A stretch of 64,000 nt of DNA from JAJPXC01 sp964517875 (GCA_964517875.1 CAZFEU010000002.1:14829-78828); one strand, 5' to 3'. Counted from the first letter of the stretch, positions 25,700 through 36,424 are shown. The notes: generated from the letters alone by a model not told the origin. Made by a program: numbers and translations.

Positions 25700-26277
25700 T
25701 TCGCTCGTCTTTGAATTTGCTTTACAACCTTGGCTGGGCTACCTATTGCAATAGACCAATCAGGAATATCTTTAGTCACTAACGATCCTGCACCTATTAT
25801 CGCCCCCTCTCCTATCGTTACCCCCGGCATTATTATGGTACCTGTTCCCGTGGAACAACCTCGCTTTAAATGAATTTTACCAGTCATATAAGGCAAATCA
25901 GCATAGTTGTCCCCCTGGCAGTAGCTGCTCAAATCTTTCTTATGACATAAGAGCACTGTTCTCCCTGTCACATGAACATAATCCTCAATTGTAATCAAAT
26001 CAGCATGACCCGCATCTATCCATAGTTGGCTACCGAAAAATGTATTCCTTCCAACCTGGCATCCAATTTTACGGAGCACCCAAGGTCTTATTTTGCGCGG
26101 CAGAAGTGGGGAAAGCAGCCAATTGTTCATCACACAATTTAACAAAAATGAATCTCGGAATGTCTTATTTACTCTTTTTATGAGTTGACAAATTGTGACC
26201 TGGCCGTATTCCTCTTCAGGATAATTTAATCCTACCGTTCTCAAAAACCGATATGTCTTACTTAACTTTTGAGACAT
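25696..26277 (-). CDS. left-handed beta-helix acyltransferase (hexapeptide)
   Basis: A 193-residue protein with a helical N-terminal extension of about 60 residues followed by hexapeptide repeats (IGCQVGRNTFFG, IEDYVHVTG, MPGVTIGEGAIIGAGSLVTKDIP). The C-terminal IGSPAKVVKQI is typical of maltose/serine O-acetyltransferase relatives, which O-acetylate sugars in capsular and exopolysaccharide biosynthesis. It overlaps the deacetylase gene by 4 bases. Confidence 0.85.
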   Translation of the reverse strand: MSQKLSKTYRFLRTVGLNYPEEEYGQVTICQLIKRVNKTFRDSFLLNCVMNNWLLSPLLPRKIRPWVLRKIGCQVGRNTFFGSQLWIDAGHADLITIEDYVHVTGRTVLLCHKKDLSSYCQGDNYADLPYMTGKIHLKRGCSTGTGTIIMPGVTIGEGAIIGAGSLVTKDIPDWSIAIGSPAKVVKQIQRRAK

Positions 26278-26315
26278 GGAATATTGGGTTTAAAGTTCAA
26301 ATTATGATAACATTG

Positions 26316-27476
26316 TTATTTATTCCTATCAATTAATCGGTTACGATGCTCAGCCAACTTTGAGAACAATGTCTGTTGCTCATATTTTTCTTCTACGTCC
26401 TTACGAGCCTGTCGTCCCATTTCTTTTGTCTTTTCTGGATTATGGATATAAAACTCCATCGCATCCACCACCCGCGAAACATCATGAACCGGCACATGAA
26501 TACCTGTTTTATTGTTGGTAATTGTATCATATTGTCCCGGGCAATCAGTTACTATGGCAGGTACACCCATGCCCGCAGCCTCTATAACAACAAGACCGAA
26601 TCCTTCTCTATAACTCAAGGAGCAGAACACATCCAAAGCCGAATAGTGTTGTGGCACTTCTTTAGTGTAGCCGGTGAAAATTACACGATCGTTAGTTTTT
26701 GCCCAAGAGAAAAGCCCCGGATCAATAGTTTCTGCATGATCGTTTGAGCCAATTATCATTAGATATGCATCCTCGTGCTTCTTTTCAATCAGTTCTCGAA
26801 ATGCGCCAAACAACTCATTAAGCCCCTTGTCCCTGGTGATACGGCCACAATATCCGAATACAGTTGCTGATTCAGGTATACCGTATTTTTCACGATATTC
26901 TTTACGCCAAATTGACTTCTTAGTCATATCATACTTTCTGGTATCCACTCCGCAAGCACTGCCATTCCAGATTACGACAGACTTCTCCGGCTTGTAAATC
27001 CCCTCCTGAATTGCTTCCTCTCGTATTGAAAAACTCTCAGTCTCTATATCGGTAGACAGAGCGCATACCATTTTGTCGTCAAGTTTAAGCAGCCTACGTT
27101 TCATCCCCTTCATAGCAATAAACATCATCCCCCATTGACCGAATACTCGTGTCTTTATTCCGGCCATCCAGGCTGCAATTGACGCATAAGTGGCAGCATT
27201 ACGAGTAGAGTATTGAACTATGTCGAATTTCTCACGCTTAAAAATCTTGTATAATTTCCAAATTGTACTTATACCATCAAAAGCGATTCCTCTCTTCATC
27301 GGCACCGGGATATAGTGCGTGTGATTGTCAAGGTATTCATCGAGAGCATTCGTTGTATTGCATATGAAAGTTACATCATAATTTTCATTATCAACCAAAT
27401 ATCTCGCCAAGGGCACAAGGAATGACTTGATTGTACCCGGTATGGTTGTGCAGAAACATATCCTTTTTCTTTCCAT
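26316..27476 (-). CDS. glycosyltransferase, GT4-like
   Basis: A 386-residue GT-B glycosyltransferase: an N-terminal domain with FCTTIPGTIKSFLVPLARYL, then the C-terminal domain with VFGYCGRITRDKGLNELF, FTGYTKEVPQHYSALDVF and the EX7E-type site REGFGLVVIEAAGMG. It adds one sugar to the growing lipid-linked oligosaccharide; donor unknown. Adjacent to the GT2 gene by 2 bases. Confidence 0.85.
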   Translation of the reverse strand: MERKRICFCTTIPGTIKSFLVPLARYLVDNENYDVTFICNTTNALDEYLDNHTHYIPVPMKRGIAFDGISTIWKLYKIFKREKFDIVQYSTRNAATYASIAAWMAGIKTRVFGQWGMMFIAMKGMKRRLLKLDDKMVCALSTDIETESFSIREEAIQEGIYKPEKSVVIWNGSACGVDTRKYDMTKKSIWRKEYREKYGIPESATVFGYCGRITRDKGLNELFGAFRELIEKKHEDAYLMIIGSNDHAETIDPGLFSWAKTNDRVIFTGYTKEVPQHYSALDVFCSLSYREGFGLVVIEAAGMGVPAIVTDCPGQYDTITNNKTGIHVPVHDVSRVVDAMEFYIHNPEKTKEMGRQARKDVEEKYEQQTLFSKLAEHRNRLIDRNK

Positions 27477-27478
27477 TA

Positions 27479-28273
27479 TTATCGATTATGTAGGAATCTA
27501 TATATTTTTTTGGGGAGCATATATAGAATAATTGGCTTAAAACAGTAGAGATAATAGCGCAGAGGCAAATGCAACTTCTTACAAGCCAGATATTTTACAT
27601 ATGCCTCGTTTTTGCGGCTTTTCCAGTTTCTTCGGCTCAGAGCATTTCTATCGTCTCGCATACTGTAAAGCGGCTCATTCAATATGTATCCTCTAAATCC
27701 TTTTTCATACATTTTCAGCCAAAGATGGTAGTCCTCTTGCCTTAAAAGTTTGTCTGAGACCGTATATCCACCAACAGCCCTGTATGCTTCAGCTCTAACC
27801 ATACATGGCGCATGGCAAAAGGGAGAATGTTTGGCGTAGACAGTTGGCAATGGTTCTCCGCCGCCTCTCCCCGTTCTAAAAATCCCTTTTTCATCGAAAT
27901 GATGCATTGGCACTGAAACAATGGCATACTCAGGATGAGCCTCTAAAAAGTTTAACTCTTTCTCAAATCGCGTTGGATCACATGTGTCATCGCCGTCCAT
28001 ACGAGCTATGTACTCACCCCGAGCTACTTCAAGGCAGTTATTGAGAGTCTGATTCAACCCTAAATTATGTGGATTCTTGAGCAATACTATCTCCGGGTGC
28101 TTTTCCTGGTTTTCCTTTGCGATTTTATAAGTATCGTCCGAGGAACCATCATCACATAGTATGATCTCGAAGTCCTTATATGTTTGAGCATAAAGAGAGT
28201 CTAATGCTTCCTGGAGATAAGTGGCACAATTATAAATACCCATTATCACCGATATCTTTGGATTATCATTCAT
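27479..28273 (-). CDS. glycosyltransferase, GT2 family
   Basis: A 264-residue GT-A enzyme beginning with ISVIMGIYNCATYLQEALDSL. The signature region is GSSDDTYKIAKE followed by ARMDGDDTCDP, whose DGDD is the metal-binding DxD. It likely adds one sugar in the repeat unit. It lies 1 base from the polymerase-type gene upstream. Confidence 0.87.
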   Translation of the reverse strand: MNDNPKISVIMGIYNCATYLQEALDSLYAQTYKDFEIILCDDGSSDDTYKIAKENQEKHPEIVLLKNPHNLGLNQTLNNCLEVARGEYIARMDGDDTCDPTRFEKELNFLEAHPEYAIVSVPMHHFDEKGIFRTGRGGGEPLPTVYAKHSPFCHAPCMVRAEAYRAVGGYTVSDKLLRQEDYHLWLKMYEKGFRGYILNEPLYSMRDDRNALSRRNWKSRKNEAYVKYLACKKLHLPLRYYLYCFKPIILYMLPKKIYRFLHNR

Positions 28274-29389
28274 TTATCTTCCCAAATTAAGAAGTCCATA
28301 GTAAACAAAGGTCATGAGTAGTGTAAAACACAAGTGAAGTTTTACAGCTATTCCAAGTTTTACATATCGTTGAGGATCTGTATTCAATTTATCTAAGAAA
28401 GGAGCTATTATTACGATCGGATATACAAACCAACTCAAGTATGCAATTCTATTGTTGAATGCTGCATACATACATAGCATCCATACCGAATTTGTAAGAA
28501 TATAGAAATGGAGGAGAAAATGGCATAGTTGCGACAATCCAATCCTACTCTTAAACTCAAAATAATATCCCATTATCACAGGTACGGCAGAATAAAGTAT
28601 AAAGTCTGGACGAAAGCCAATGTGAGCGGTCGTAGTTTCCTCAGTAGCTTTTAGATATATAGCACCCTGATCATCCGACATACCGGCAAAGACTTCCTGG
28701 AAATAGGTGACATGCAAAGTACATATTAATAAACAGATACCCCACAACCAATAATAGATTTTCGGCTTTTTTATAACCATTGCGATAATAAAAGTTGCAA
28801 TAGGCAAGACCATACTATGGTGAAAGCCTAATGAGACAAGTATCAACGCAGCGCATATCAGCTTCTTATTCCTAAAGCTCAATGCCAAAATAAAAATAGA
28901 TGCAGCGACACCCGCTTTAATTCCATTGACAGAGTAGGTATATGTAGAAAAACCGGCCAAATATGTCAGGAAAGCCAGTTTAGTACTTTCTGGGAACAAC
29001 CGCCTTAGTCCCCAATACATCGCGCCAAAATACAAGGTAGCCATTATAAGGAAAAAATATTGATGGTCGTAACGGCTACTTGAATACCAAAGGATAAAAT
29101 TATCAAATATCTTATTGTCAGTATCCCAGTCAAATTTAAAAGATTCATGTGCGAATAGGCGCAACATCATATCGTAGGCCGACATATCAACAAAGTATCC
29201 ATTGATAGGCCGTAATCCTATAAACAATGTTACAACTACAAGAAGGACAATCGCATTACTATTGTTTGTCGCTCCTCTTCCTATCGTATGGGTCTTAGCA
29301 TATACATATTGAGGCAAATAGTGCATCGTAAGAGCTGCGACTGCCAATATATATATATAATTATATATTGATGCTAAAAATACTTCCAT
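28274..29389 (-). CDS. EpsG/Wzy-like polysaccharide polymerase
   Basis: A 371-residue membrane protein with about ten hydrophobic helices and a large loop, matching the EpsG family of O-antigen/capsule polymerases. The motif FIGLRPINGYFVDMSAYD is typical of that family. It would polymerise repeat units in the periplasm (Wzy-dependent pathway), together with the Wzx-type flippase further upstream. Substrate specificity is unknown. Confidence 0.8.
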   Translation of the reverse strand: MEVFLASIYNYIYILAVAALTMHYLPQYVYAKTHTIGRGATNNSNAIVLLVVVTLFIGLRPINGYFVDMSAYDMMLRLFAHESFKFDWDTDNKIFDNFILWYSSSRYDHQYFFLIMATLYFGAMYWGLRRLFPESTKLAFLTYLAGFSTYTYSVNGIKAGVAASIFILALSFRNKKLICAALILVSLGFHHSMVLPIATFIIAMVIKKPKIYYWLWGICLLICTLHVTYFQEVFAGMSDDQGAIYLKATEETTTAHIGFRPDFILYSAVPVIMGYYFEFKSRIGLSQLCHFLLHFYILTNSVWMLCMYAAFNNRIAYLSWFVYPIVIIAPFLDKLNTDPQRYVKLGIAVKLHLCFTLLMTFVYYGLLNLGR

Positions 29390-29522
29390 ATTACCGACTA
29401 CTTATCATCCTATTGAGTCATGCTTGTGCAATTACAGGTCAAAAGTGCAAGACTTGAGCCCCACAAAATATACTTTCATATTTTTTCTGCGCATTTCAAT
29501 GAAACTGATCTACAATATCAGA

Positions 29523-30683
29523 CTAAACACCTACTGATATCTTGTTCACAATTCTTCTACTCGCTGCACCATCACCATACGGATTAACCGCCATGGACAT
29601 AGCGTTATATGCACTTTGATCTTCAAGGAGTAATGATACATTATGCATAATAGTGTCATAGTCCGTCCCAACAAGTTTAACAGTCCCCGCCATAAGCGCC
29701 TCGGGACGTTCAGTCGTATCTCGCATCACCAATACCGGCTTACCAAGGCCGGGAGCTTCTTCTTGAATACCACCACTATCAGTAAGGACGATCGTTGACT
29801 TCTCCATCAGATATACGAATGAAAGATATTCCAACGGCTCTATAAAAAACATGTTTCCAAGTCTGTCAAGATTTTCCCCGAATACTGCATGGATTGGCTC
29901 ACGCACATTTGGATTTAAGTGCATAGGGTACACAAAATCTACATCAGGATATTTTTCAGACAATGCCTTGAGTGCTTTACATACTGAGATGAAACCAGTG
30001 CCAAAATTCTCTCTGCGATGGCCAGTTATCAATACCAATTTTTTTCCAGCCTCTAATCGATTAATGTCATAACCCGATTTAATAAGTTCATTCTTTAACT
30101 TAGAGTCTAGTTCAGGATTATTCTTTATTTTTTCAATAACCCAATATAGAGCGTCAATAACCGTATTACCAGTCACTATAATCTTATCATCCATTACACC
30201 TTCATCCATAAGGTTCTGACGACTCAGTTGAGTAGGCGCAAAATGATACTCCGCAATACGCCCCGTAATTTGTCGATTCATTTCTTCGGGCCACGGAGAA
30301 TAAATGTTATGTGTACGTAAACCAGCCTCTACGTGTCCCACCGGCACTTGCTGATAGAACGCCGCAAGAGCGGCAGCTGTTGATGTTGTAGTATCGCCAT
30401 GTACCAACACAATATCTGGGCAAACGGCTTTCAACACTTCACGTAATCCTATCAACACTCTTGAAGTGACATCATACAAATCCTGACCTGGCTTCATAAT
30501 ATCAAGGTCATATTCCGGCTTTATATCAAAGAGTTCCAATACTTGATCAAGCATCTGTCGGTGCTGACCTGTCACAGCAACAACAGTTTTAAATTTATCT
30601 GGATGCTGCTCGAACTCCTTGACAAGTGGAGCCATTTTAATTGCCTCCGGACGTGTTCCGAAAACTAGCAATACTTTTTTCAT
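29523..30683 (-). CDS. wecB: UDP-N-acetylglucosamine 2-epimerase
   Basis: A 386-residue enzyme interconverting UDP-GlcNAc and UDP-ManNAc. The family signatures GTRPEAIKMAPLV, HVEAGLRT, TGHRRENFG and LTDSGGIQEEAPGLGKPVLVMRDTTERPE are all present and the length is standard. It supplies UDP-ManNAc to the repeat unit. It overlaps the upstream DxD glycosyltransferase gene by 4 bases. Confidence 0.95.
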   Translation of the reverse strand: MKKVLLVFGTRPEAIKMAPLVKEFEQHPDKFKTVVAVTGQHRQMLDQVLELFDIKPEYDLDIMKPGQDLYDVTSRVLIGLREVLKAVCPDIVLVHGDTTTSTAAALAAFYQQVPVGHVEAGLRTHNIYSPWPEEMNRQITGRIAEYHFAPTQLSRQNLMDEGVMDDKIIVTGNTVIDALYWVIEKIKNNPELDSKLKNELIKSGYDINRLEAGKKLVLITGHRRENFGTGFISVCKALKALSEKYPDVDFVYPMHLNPNVREPIHAVFGENLDRLGNMFFIEPLEYLSFVYLMEKSTIVLTDSGGIQEEAPGLGKPVLVMRDTTERPEALMAGTVKLVGTDYDTIMHNVSLLLEDQSAYNAMSMAVNPYGDGAASRRIVNKISVGV

Positions 30684-31423
30684 CTTTTGAAATATCTCAA
30701 CGTTATCAAATCAGACATGAATACTGAGGCCTTCTCTCCCAAAATTTGCGTCAACTTTACTTTCATGCCGTGACGCACTCTCGATAGCAGGGTTCGCTTC
30801 ACCCAAGAGCCTGCAAAGTGATGTATGCACACCGATTCTTCCGAAATATGTATTTTCCCTGTCCTATGATCTTTCGGACAGAAATATTCTGCTGGATACA
30901 TTGTGCAAAGTCCTGGAAAATCTTGATATTTCCCATCTTTTTTTAGACCTTTACCTACCATGTATTTTGTGATCACAGTAGTATTTGTCGTATAATCCAG
31001 CGAACCATCAGGCAATACAAACCTTCGTTCTTTATACCCTTCCAGCAATTCCTTTGCCCATATCGAACCTTTTTCTGCCGCCATCATCCCCGTAGGCACA
31101 TTCCCATCAGTTTCAAAACCTGAAAAAGCCAGGTGATGTAAAAACGGGTCATAAGATTTAAGCACCTCTACATCTGTATCCATATACACTCCCCCTTCTG
31201 TGTATAGGGCATATAGTCTAACGAAATCTGTTACAAATGCAAACTTTCGATTTTCATATGCCTCTTTTACATATTGATTCTGATTGATATCAAAATTATC
31301 TTCATCCCACTCCTTTATCTCATAGTCAGGAAGATACTTTTTCCATGAGGCTATATTTTTTAAAACAGATTCCGGAAGTGGATTCCGACCGAACCAGCAA
31401 TAATGAATCTTTTTGGGTATCAT
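30680..31423 (-). CDS. glycosyltransferase with DxD motif, GT32-like
   Basis: A 247-residue enzyme beginning IPKKIHYCWFGRNPLPES, with a typical DFVRLYALYTEGGVYMDTDVEVL region where DTD is the metal-binding motif. This layout is of GT32-type capsular polysaccharide glycosyltransferases. It overlaps wecB by 4 bases. A 252-base gap separates it from the upstream GT2 gene; I see no gene in that gap. Confidence 0.87.
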   Translation of the reverse strand: MIPKKIHYCWFGRNPLPESVLKNIASWKKYLPDYEIKEWDEDNFDINQNQYVKEAYENRKFAFVTDFVRLYALYTEGGVYMDTDVEVLKSYDPFLHHLAFSGFETDGNVPTGMMAAEKGSIWAKELLEGYKERRFVLPDGSLDYTTNTTVITKYMVGKGLKKDGKYQDFPGLCTMYPAEYFCPKDHRTGKIHISEESVCIHHFAGSWVKRTLLSRVRHGMKVKLTQILGEKASVFMSDLITLRYFKR

Positions 31424-31675
31424 TTCAAATCAAAATTTTGTTCTTCTTTTAATTACACTCCGTAAGTATGAGTAGCATTATCGATAAAAGAGTTCTTTTC
31501 TCCCTACAGAAGACTTCTATGCGTTATAGAGAAACAAGTAACTGAACATCCATCAGGGACTCACAAACCGCAATAGATCGGATAGCATACCCCTACCTGA
31601 GTTTTACGTCGCAATGTTCATCTATTACCAATGCTAATTGTCTTGATTTTAATAGTTTATCGAAAATATGAAATA

Positions 31676-32641
31676 TCAATTCAATGCTTTCCGCATACTA
31701 TGCCGAAGGTTGTATGCCCAAAGCATTATGCGTGCTGTACCTATATGCCCTCTAAAAGCTAGGGTGTACATCACCCTCAAAATAGGGTTGGTATCTTCAG
31801 TTGTCCTAACATCGGGATAAAGTTTATTGATTTCCTTCCTTGTTAATAAGGAATTCCTAAAGGCCATTTTTTTTACCAAAAGTTTAGACTTCTGTACCAG
31901 TACTGAGTCTTTCGGAAGTTGTGTCATCAAAAAATCTATAAACTTCTTCTGACTCTCCAATGTCCTTATTGTATAATTGTTTGTAATCGAGAACGGGATT
32001 TGAACGTAATGATAATATGCCTTAGGAAGATAGGCTACTTTAATATCCTGTTTTAAGAGCTGCACATTAAAACAAACATCTTCACAATAATTTATACCGG
32101 CAGGGAAATATGCTTTACATTTAAGCACACACTCACGCCTTACAAGCTTATTGCAGCAACTCCCATGCACCTTGGGACCAAAGAGGTCATTCAGAACATC
32201 TGCATGATATAACGTGGTAGGTTCTTGAACTCTATATATCGTCTTCCCATTAACCTCATTGATGAAATCACATATCACCATATCAGCATCATCGGCCGTG
32301 GCCTTTTCATAGAGTTCTTCCAGCATATTGGGCTCGACCCAATCGTCAGGATCTGCATGGATTAAATACTCTCCACGAGCTGCGTCAAGCCCTGTCTGCC
32401 TTGCGGCACTTACTCCACCATTTTCGCGATGTATTACACAAATAGCTCCTTTACCGTTAGAAAGGGAGACACACCTTGCTGCATATTCATCACATAAAGA
32501 GCCTGATCGGTCAGGGCTGCCGTCATCTACCAATATCAACTCCCAGCCAGTCAGGGTTTGATTCATAAAGCTGTCCAAACATTTGGCAATGGTTGACTCA
32601 GCCTTATAAACAGGGATTATGACACTCACTTTAGGCTTCAC
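31676..32641 (-). CDS. glycosyltransferase, GT2 family
   Basis: A 321-residue GT-A enzyme: VSVIIPVYKAESTIAKCLDS at the N-terminus, VDDGSPDRSG, and HADPDDWVEPNML with the metal-binding DPDD. The C-terminal region has a hydrophobic-basic tail. Overlaps the upstream GT2 gene by 4 bases, so the pair is translationally coupled. Confidence 0.87.
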   Translation of the reverse strand: MKPKVSVIIPVYKAESTIAKCLDSFMNQTLTGWELILVDDGSPDRSGSLCDEYAARCVSLSNGKGAICVIHRENGGVSAARQTGLDAARGEYLIHADPDDWVEPNMLEELYEKATADDADMVICDFINEVNGKTIYRVQEPTTLYHADVLNDLFGPKVHGSCCNKLVRRECVLKCKAYFPAGINYCEDVCFNVQLLKQDIKVAYLPKAYYHYVQIPFSITNNYTIRTLESQKKFIDFLMTQLPKDSVLVQKSKLLVKKMAFRNSLLTRKEINKLYPDVRTTEDTNPILRVMYTLAFRGHIGTARIMLWAYNLRHSMRKALN

Positions 32642-33657
32642 TTTTTTCCCCGATTGATTTTCCTTAAGAGCAAATGATAAATTAGCTTCATTCCAAGAAG
32701 TCGCATACCCGACGAACTGCTTTTAAATGCGATGGGAAGAGTATGCTTCCATGATTGAGAGTTGTGATGCCGTAGATACGTCAAAAAAGTACTGTATATT
32801 AATTCCAATATAAGGGAATTCGTCTTATTAACCTTATTCTCTTTAAAAAACCTTCGAAATTCTTCAGTTACAATATCTACCGGTTGCTCCATCTCATGCT
32901 TAATAGTCAATGAATGAAACAACTCTTGAAACACTGAAGAAGCCTTCAGCCCAAATATGGAAAATGCTCTTTGCTGCGCCTTAAATGCGCATGCCTGTTG
33001 CTCTGTTTTTTTGCTTGAGGTAATTTGTGAGTTACTATTACGATAACAAAAGAGAACCTCCGGTATGTTGGCTATTTCACCATACTCCAGGATGCTTACC
33101 ATCAGCGAATAGTCTTGAGCATATCTTACGGTTTCATCATATTGTATCAACTTGTCGTTAACGATTCTGTGATACATGGCTGCGGGATGAGATATCTGGG
33201 AGTTCTGTATAAACTGCGCCCTAACCCATCTGTAATTCGTTTCATACCGGCCAATGCTCTCCAAACGATTGCCTTTATCATCAATATTGCCAGTCCATGA
33301 GCCGACACATCGAATGTCAGGATGTAGATCGAGATATTCTACTTGCCTTTCAAATCTGTGTGGCAAACTCATATCATCGGCATCCATTCGGGCAATATAA
33401 TATCCCTTGGCTATGTTTAGACCCTTATTGAGAGATTTCGTGAGTCCAATATTTGTCTCATTGGTAATCACAGCCACACGTCCGTCTTTTTCTGCAAATT
33501 CTCTCAAGATCCTATCATTGTCCGAGTTTCCAGGATTATCATTGATAATGATAAACTCAAAATCAGAGAAAGTCTGATCAAGGATTGATTGTATTGCTAT
33601 ACGAAGCCATTCCTCTGGCTCGTTATAAACGCTCATTATTACAGAGACCCTGGGCAT
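32638..33657 (-). CDS. glycosyltransferase, GT2 family
   Basis: A 339-residue GT-A enzyme: VSVIMSVYNEPEEWLRIAIQS at the N-terminus, NDNPGNSDND, and ARMDADDMSLP with DADD as the metal-binding motif. The acceptor-binding loop near residue 180 (AQDYSLMVSI) is typical. It follows the ATP-grasp gene by 6 bases. Confidence 0.87.
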   Translation of the reverse strand: MPRVSVIMSVYNEPEEWLRIAIQSILDQTFSDFEFIIINDNPGNSDNDRILREFAEKDGRVAVITNETNIGLTKSLNKGLNIAKGYYIARMDADDMSLPHRFERQVEYLDLHPDIRCVGSWTGNIDDKGNRLESIGRYETNYRWVRAQFIQNSQISHPAAMYHRIVNDKLIQYDETVRYAQDYSLMVSILEYGEIANIPEVLFCYRNSNSQITSSKKTEQQACAFKAQQRAFSIFGLKASSVFQELFHSLTIKHEMEQPVDIVTEEFRRFFKENKVNKTNSLILELIYSTFLTYLRHHNSQSWKHTLPIAFKSSSSGMRLLGMKLIYHLLLRKINRGKK

Positions 33658-33663
33658 AAATCA

Positions 33664-34584
33664 TCATTTTATCGGTAAATCTATTTCTTCCCCAAAGATA
33701 TAGTCCCACTTTTCCGGCATAAAGGGAGTCCATCCGCCATGATGAAAGAATGTAAGTTCGCCGAAAAACACAGCTCCATCAACTTCATAGAAATCTACCC
33801 TTACATGAGGGATACCCTGCGAAAGCTTGGTGGCCAATTCCTTCATCAATTCAAATTTTTCAGGCTTTTCAGGAAGTACCGGGGCATTGGGGTGGCCATG
33901 CTGCATAGGTAAATGATTGAAGTCCATATCAAAGAAATCAAAATATGGCTCCTCGCGATTCTGCCTATCGGTAGCAATAAAAAGCCATTTTACTACTCCA
34001 TTAAAGCAGAAAAACTTATAATCTCTCAATTCTCCCGTCTTGGAATCTTCCATATACTTCTCCGCAATAATCCTACGGGGAACATTTTTATAGGGCCATT
34101 CACGGCCTGATAAGTAGTAATCAGTATGAAGACTCGACTCGATCTTAGCCTTAGCTTTTATTAGATCCAGGTTATTCTTGTCCTTGCAGATAACCAAACC
34201 ACCACTATCGTGCGTACACTTGAGGACGAATTGATCAGGCAGAGAGTTAAAATCAATATCATCAAACTTATCCCAAACTCCTAAGGTTGGTATAATATAC
34301 TTTTCTCCTATTGTATCTGCTACATATTTTTTTACTGCGTATTTGTCCACCATGGTGGTGTATTGAGGTCTGCGATCATGGAGTTTCAGCCATTGGAGCT
34401 TCTCGTTATAAGATTTTGGCGAGCGCAGGTTCAACTTGTATGACATTCTGCCATACCACCCTCTTTTAATTTGAATTGAATCGCTATTTTTAAATTTCGA
34501 AAGATTTCCAATGAAACTGTAAAATACTTTTCTTGGATTACGAATTCCTTTAGCTATTTTCCTTATAGTGTTATTCATCCCCAT
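33664..34584 (-). CDS. TupA-like ATP-grasp protein
   Basis: A 306-residue protein of the TupA-like ATP-grasp family, often annotated as a glycosyltransferase in capsule loci. It shows the family's SYNEKLQWLKLHDRRP segment, VDKYAVKKYV, FVLKCTHDSGG and the GELTFFHHGGWTPFMPEKWD C-terminus. ATP-grasp enzymes form amide or ester bonds, and here may attach an amino acid to a sugar. A truncated paralogue lies just upstream. Confidence 0.82.
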   Translation of the reverse strand: MGMNNTIRKIAKGIRNPRKVFYSFIGNLSKFKNSDSIQIKRGWYGRMSYKLNLRSPKSYNEKLQWLKLHDRRPQYTTMVDKYAVKKYVADTIGEKYIIPTLGVWDKFDDIDFNSLPDQFVLKCTHDSGGLVICKDKNNLDLIKAKAKIESSLHTDYYLSGREWPYKNVPRRIIAEKYMEDSKTGELRDYKFFCFNGVVKWLFIATDRQNREEPYFDFFDMDFNHLPMQHGHPNAPVLPEKPEKFELMKELATKLSQGIPHVRVDFYEVDGAVFFGELTFFHHGGWTPFMPEKWDYIFGEEIDLPIK

Positions 34585-34692
34585 TGTTTGGTTTTTCGTT
34601 TCTTTAACTTCTCTATTGCATACTAATTTCTATGGGATTCCTATATGTGGGCAAACTATATTATTCGGTCTATAACTCAAATTTGTTGCACT

Positions 34693-36261
34693 TTATCTCC
34701 AAATTGAAAACTTTGACCTCAACCATCCTATTGCCTCTTGATAGGTTGTAGATCTGTGAAAGATAATGTATATGGCCACCATTGACAGAAACACTGACAG
34801 CACAAGCCTATACGCAATCTTAAGCCATAAGTTGGTTATCCCACCCAGCTCCTCTATTTGCGCAAATAGATAGAAACATCCGGCACATATCGCCATCATG
34901 ACGCACAGGTGAGCTATTTGGGTCAGATAATAAGGAATCAATTTATTATTGCCGAAATAATACTTGAACGTGATGCTCGAGCTGTACAGGAAGTTTATCA
35001 GGAAAAGCGACACAAGCGTACCCCCAATCAGGCCGTTGATACCCCAAAGCCTCACGAATACATAGCAAAGCACTAAATTCAGCACGGCCTCAAACACCGC
35101 TCTCCACCGTATCTCCCAATACAGTCCTACAGCATCCACCCATATCGAGCGAATGTCTCCCATCTTAAGCATATAGAAATATACCACAAGAAGTATTACC
35201 GTGGAATTACCAAACATATATTCTTTGCCCATCCATATCTGCATGAATGGCTGATAAAGCGAGAAGAGACATACCGCACACACCGTGCTTACAACCATAT
35301 ATAGCAGATTAAACTTCTGCAAAGCCTTGTGGTTCTCCTCAATCGAGGCTGTCTGCACATAATTACCGATCCCGGCAGTCATTGACAGCGGCACAAGAGC
35401 CAATATTCCAGTCAACGAACTAAATATCATATAATAGTTATTGTAAATTCCAACAACCTCAAGGCTGATGAATGCCGAAATAAAAATATTAGCCACCCCA
35501 TTGCGCGAAACGATACAAACCTTCTGGATACTCAGCCCTATAACTTTCTTCTTTATATCGCCCATGAGCTCCCGGGATACCTTTCCACGACATTTATATT
35601 GAGGGAATAACTTGTCAACAACACACGACACTATGATATTCCTCACCAAAGCAATGGCCGGGATTACTATTACGTATGCATAAAAGCTGTCTAACGTAAT
35701 GATTACCAGAATTTGCAGGCCTGATGTGAGGAGTGAAATAACAGTGCCAATGTGCTGAATTACGTCAACTCGCTGATATGCCTCAAGTAAAGACACTTTG
35801 TAACCATATAGTAGGTAGCTTATGCTTGTCGACAATAGATAGAGCAGATAAATAATATATATATTAGCACCCGCTGGGGGAGTTCCGTTAATCAGTTTCG
35901 GCAGAAAAGGCAGAGCCATCAAGCCTACAGCCAGGATACCCACACCTATCATCTTATAGATTTTCCTATAAAAATTCAGGAGTGCACATATTGTAGTCTC
36001 GTCATTCTCGGCAATCGGCTTATACATACTGTAAACCACCGCAGCCGAAAACCCTAATTCAGCAATATTCAGCACCTGAAGTATTGAGCTGAACAGGCCG
36101 TTAAGACCCGCATAGTCAATACCTATATATTTGATCAGTAACGTTCTTACAACAAATGGAAGAACAAGAGTAACAATTCTGTTTATTACACCAGCTCCTA
36201 TACCTCTTGCGGCATTTTTCGTCTTATTGTAAGTAACTTTCTCTCCCATAATCATCTTCAA
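34693..36261 (-). CDS. Wzx-like oligosaccharide flippase
   Basis: A 522-residue MATE/PST-type membrane protein with about 14 hydrophobic helices and conserved YNKTKNAARGIGAGVINR at the start. It would flip the lipid-linked repeat unit across the inner membrane. The first codon of the longest frame is TTG; ATG codons two and four codons later are likelier starts. It lies upstream of the ATP-grasp gene with a gap of about 110 bases. Confidence 0.87.
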   Translation of the reverse strand: MKMIMGEKVTYNKTKNAARGIGAGVINRIVTLVLPFVVRTLLIKYIGIDYAGLNGLFSSILQVLNIAELGFSAAVVYSMYKPIAENDETTICALLNFYRKIYKMIGVGILAVGLMALPFLPKLINGTPPAGANIYIIYLLYLLSTSISYLLYGYKVSLLEAYQRVDVIQHIGTVISLLTSGLQILVIITLDSFYAYVIVIPAIALVRNIIVSCVVDKLFPQYKCRGKVSRELMGDIKKKVIGLSIQKVCIVSRNGVANIFISAFISLEVVGIYNNYYMIFSSLTGILALVPLSMTAGIGNYVQTASIEENHKALQKFNLLYMVVSTVCAVCLFSLYQPFMQIWMGKEYMFGNSTVILLVVYFYMLKMGDIRSIWVDAVGLYWEIRWRAVFEAVLNLVLCYVFVRLWGINGLIGGTLVSLFLINFLYSSSITFKYYFGNNKLIPYYLTQIAHLCVMMAICAGCFYLFAQIEELGGITNLWLKIAYRLVLSVFLSMVAIYIIFHRSTTYQEAIGWLRSKFSIWR

Positions 36262-36424
36262 AAAGATAATCGTAATTAGGCTTTTCGATTAGGGTTTATC
36301 ATTGTGTAATCATGTTTCTACGGAAGCTTGAATATTGCATTAAAAACCAGGCGAGAAACGGCGGTTATCATTTAATATAAATCTTTTAAGATAATTAAAT
36401 TTAACCCTCAAGCCTTCACAAAAA